Shown here piece after piece: positions 61,940 to 64,000 of a stretch of 64,000 bases of DNA. Location of the stretch: NCBI GenBank assembly GCA_029931535.1, contig JAQPZY010001554.1, positions 868,001 to 932,000 of the forward strand, given 5' to 3'. The notes below the pieces were generated by a model, which searched no databases, had not been told where the DNA came from, and was given only the letters and a program-made list of their open reading frames with translations. This DNA is from Margaritifera margaritifera (lineage: Eukaryota > Mollusca > Bivalvia > Unionida > Margaritiferidae). Both the position numbers and the translations under genes were made by a program. How positions within the stretch are numbered: the stretch's first letter is position 1; every line of letters starts with the position of its first letter.

Positions 61940-63017
61940 TTTAAAGGCACGCCAACATAATACTTGCCATATAGTGCCGATTGAAAGGTAAGTTAGTAAA
62001 TATAGGGATAAAATATTACACTCCCCCCTCCAATTCTTTTTTAGAAAAGTGATCAAAATTTAACAGCAAAGATTAGCTTAGTCTGGATTATTTTTGCATG
62101 ATAATTAATATATAGAATGGCTGCTGAAGATTACTAAAAGCTTCACAAATGCAAGATATGTAATTGTTGATTACAAACTGGTTCGCTTTTGTTGCAAACG
62201 TTAGTTTTTACATCGTAAATAGACTTGCTCTGTGATGTTTATTTCCAAGCATATTAGTTTGGTTCTCTGATTTTATATTTTCATGCATATTTGCCCATTC
62301 CTGTGTGCATTTGTTGTATTCATTATGTTCAAAATAGGGATACTTAAGTCAATTTAAGATGGCCACCTTCTTCTAGCTGGACTTCCGTCGTTGTGAATTT
62401 TTAGTGGAAAAAGAATAAGAATATTTTCATCAAATGTATAGTATTAATGAAGTTGCCATAGAGGTTGAATGTATTGTGTCAACTAAGTTAATGTAGACAG
62501 GAGATCCCTATACAGAATTGTAAGATGGCTGTGTCGACAATGGCCGCCACCTTATGTTTTGCTGAACTTGAAAATTTACAAATACATGTACTTTGAACTG
62601 TTAATACACAGCATTATCTATTTGATACGATCAAATGCATAATACAATCAATGATTCTCCAACAATCACAATCATAATTCTGCACACGAGATCATAATGA
62701 GTTGACAAAAATCTGAAAATTGGTATAAAAATTTCTCATTTTCAAATTGACCCTTTTCCTAGATTCACTTAAAGTCAAATCTAGACCTGTCACGTTCACA
62801 GTATTCAGCCGATTTACGTAATACAGTGCATATACAAGATGTTCTGTCCAGAATGGTTACCAGATTTTGTGTATTTGACTTCTTCCAGTCCCAATTAGAA
62901 GTGGATCTCAATTTCGGATCTAGTGTTAATGCTTGATCCCAGCAATAAAACCAGCCTGGTTTGTTACTCTCTTGGTGTGCTAGATCAAAGCTGATAAAGT
63001 TGATGAAATAGCGTCAA
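61481..63017. other. Non-coding DNA with one microsatellite
   Basis: No NOS exon recognised. It contains a (CA)n(TA)n tract at about 61891-61938. Two 'aagatggc...' phrases at 62359 and 62522 suggest a weak local repeat. Confidence 0.4.
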
Positions 63018-63480
63018 ATGGTTTTTCTTTCCTTGTGCCTTATCAACACCCACGTAGGTACTGGCACGGTCATTTGTAAGAAACAGAACGCGTTAAAGCA
63101 ACGGTATATTATCTTCTACTGCTTGCACTGTAGGGATAGAACTTCCTACTACAAAAGCTGTAGTGATCATATTGCAAGCATGCAGAACTCCTATATCCAA
63201 TAGCAAAATAGGATGTGTGGTCAGACACTGTACAGACATAAAAAGCTGGCAATTCAACGGGTTTGTCGTGGACATGTATGTATCTAAAGAGCTTGCCTGT
63301 TGCAAATGCTATCCACAGTTTGTAGAGACTGAACGGAGCATGGCTCATTTTTACCCAAGTGTCACACAGTCTGATGCATGCGATGCAAGCCTTGTGTCTG
63401 TTTCATCATGTGTGTATGGAGACACAGCACCATTATCCCCCAAGTGGAGACCAGTTATTTATCATCAGATAGCATTGTGA
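63018..63480 (+). other. Unrecognised possible coding relic
   Basis: The first part (63018-63200) encodes a Cys/His-containing stretch, IIFYCLHCRDRTSYYKSCSD followed by H, then a stop; an overlapping frame (63163-63480, 105 codons) continues with TDIKSWQFNGFVVDMYVSKE and further Cys residues. The composition looks more protein-like than its surroundings, with a frame change between the parts. I do not recognise the family. A decayed transposon protein is the most likely explanation. Confidence 0.3.
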
Positions 63481-63967
63481 TGGATTGCCCAAGGACGTAA
63501 ATGAAAAGTCATGCTTTTATCTCATCTGCATTAAGCAATGCATCCCAATTGCCTGTCAGATTGATGTTGGGTGGACTCGTCTTCTCACAACATTAACTCG
63601 TTTGCTTTTCTTTATAGCTTTGCGGCAATCTGCAAAATATTCATCCCAAACGATGTCAATTCTGCTTATAGATTTAAGCTGTGATTTGATATATTTCAAG
63701 CATACAACTTGTTGTTTCAACTATGTACGACCAATGTCGAGGATTCAAAAAAACAACGCTCAACCGTCTGTATTATAATTTAGCAGGTATAATCTTCTTT
63801 TTACTTTGGGCATATAGTTTGGAAAGCAGTGCTGATTCGTCATCCATTTAGTCTAACTTCGTTCATCAGATCTTTATTTTTGGAATGTTTTATCAGCTAG
63901 TGTTCCTACTTGTGACGGTCGTTTATCCGAATTCGCTTATTGTTGCAGGTTCTCCTATTTTCTCTTC

Positions 63968-63968
<1 letters not shown>

Positions 63969-64000
<32 letters not shown>
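63969..64000 (+). repeat. (TA)n microsatellite at the window edge
   Basis: TA dinucleotides running to the last base of the window. Confidence 0.97.

Overview
The window is AT-rich animal nuclear DNA: short exons in long introns, canonical GT/AG splice sites, many dinucleotide microsatellites and a dense load of decayed transposons. The transposon mix and the tandem repeats look molluscan, most likely bivalve. That taxonomic call is an inference. No prokaryotic, organellar, rRNA or intact tRNA features were seen.

The host genes are two nitric oxide synthase (NOS) genes in the same direction (+). NOS gene A enters from the left. Its last ten coding exons (1332-8580, 510 codons, all phases compatible, no frame break) encode the FMN/FAD linker, the FAD-binding region, the NADPH-binding region and the C-terminal tail, with a poly(A) signal at 8635. 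NOS gene B begins about 32 kb downstream. It has a PDZ/linker exon (about 40526-41566, frame-broken), the zinc-Cys exon (48710-48858), the haem-Cys exon (50602-50764) and one more oxygenase exon (52584-52675). No later gene B exon was found up to 64000, so the gene leaves the window inside a very long intron or is truncated. Together they make a head-to-tail tandem NOS pair, the first copy intact where visible and the second possibly decaying at its N-terminus.

The DNA between and inside the genes is mostly mobile-element debris: a Crypton-type tyrosine recombinase relic (14.6-16.7 kb, -), LINE fragments (18.3 kb, 32.7-33.3 kb, 39.7 kb), a Polinton/Maverick-like relic with phospholipase-A2-like and integrase pieces (about 34.0-37.3 kb), a Gypsy reverse-transcriptase relic next to an LTR (43.4-44.8 kb), an LTR-like repeat family in four places, a tRNA-derived SINE head (51.4 kb), an ISL2EU-type DNA transposon with transposase plus SWIM/YqaJ nuclease (52.9-57.4 kb) carrying an inserted MITE, and a Penelope-type GIY-YIG fragment (59.0 kb).

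The remainder holds long direct duplications, degenerate tandem repeats with nuclear-receptor-like motifs, strong hairpins and microsatellites. All calls come from reading the sequence and recalled family patterns; no database search was run.
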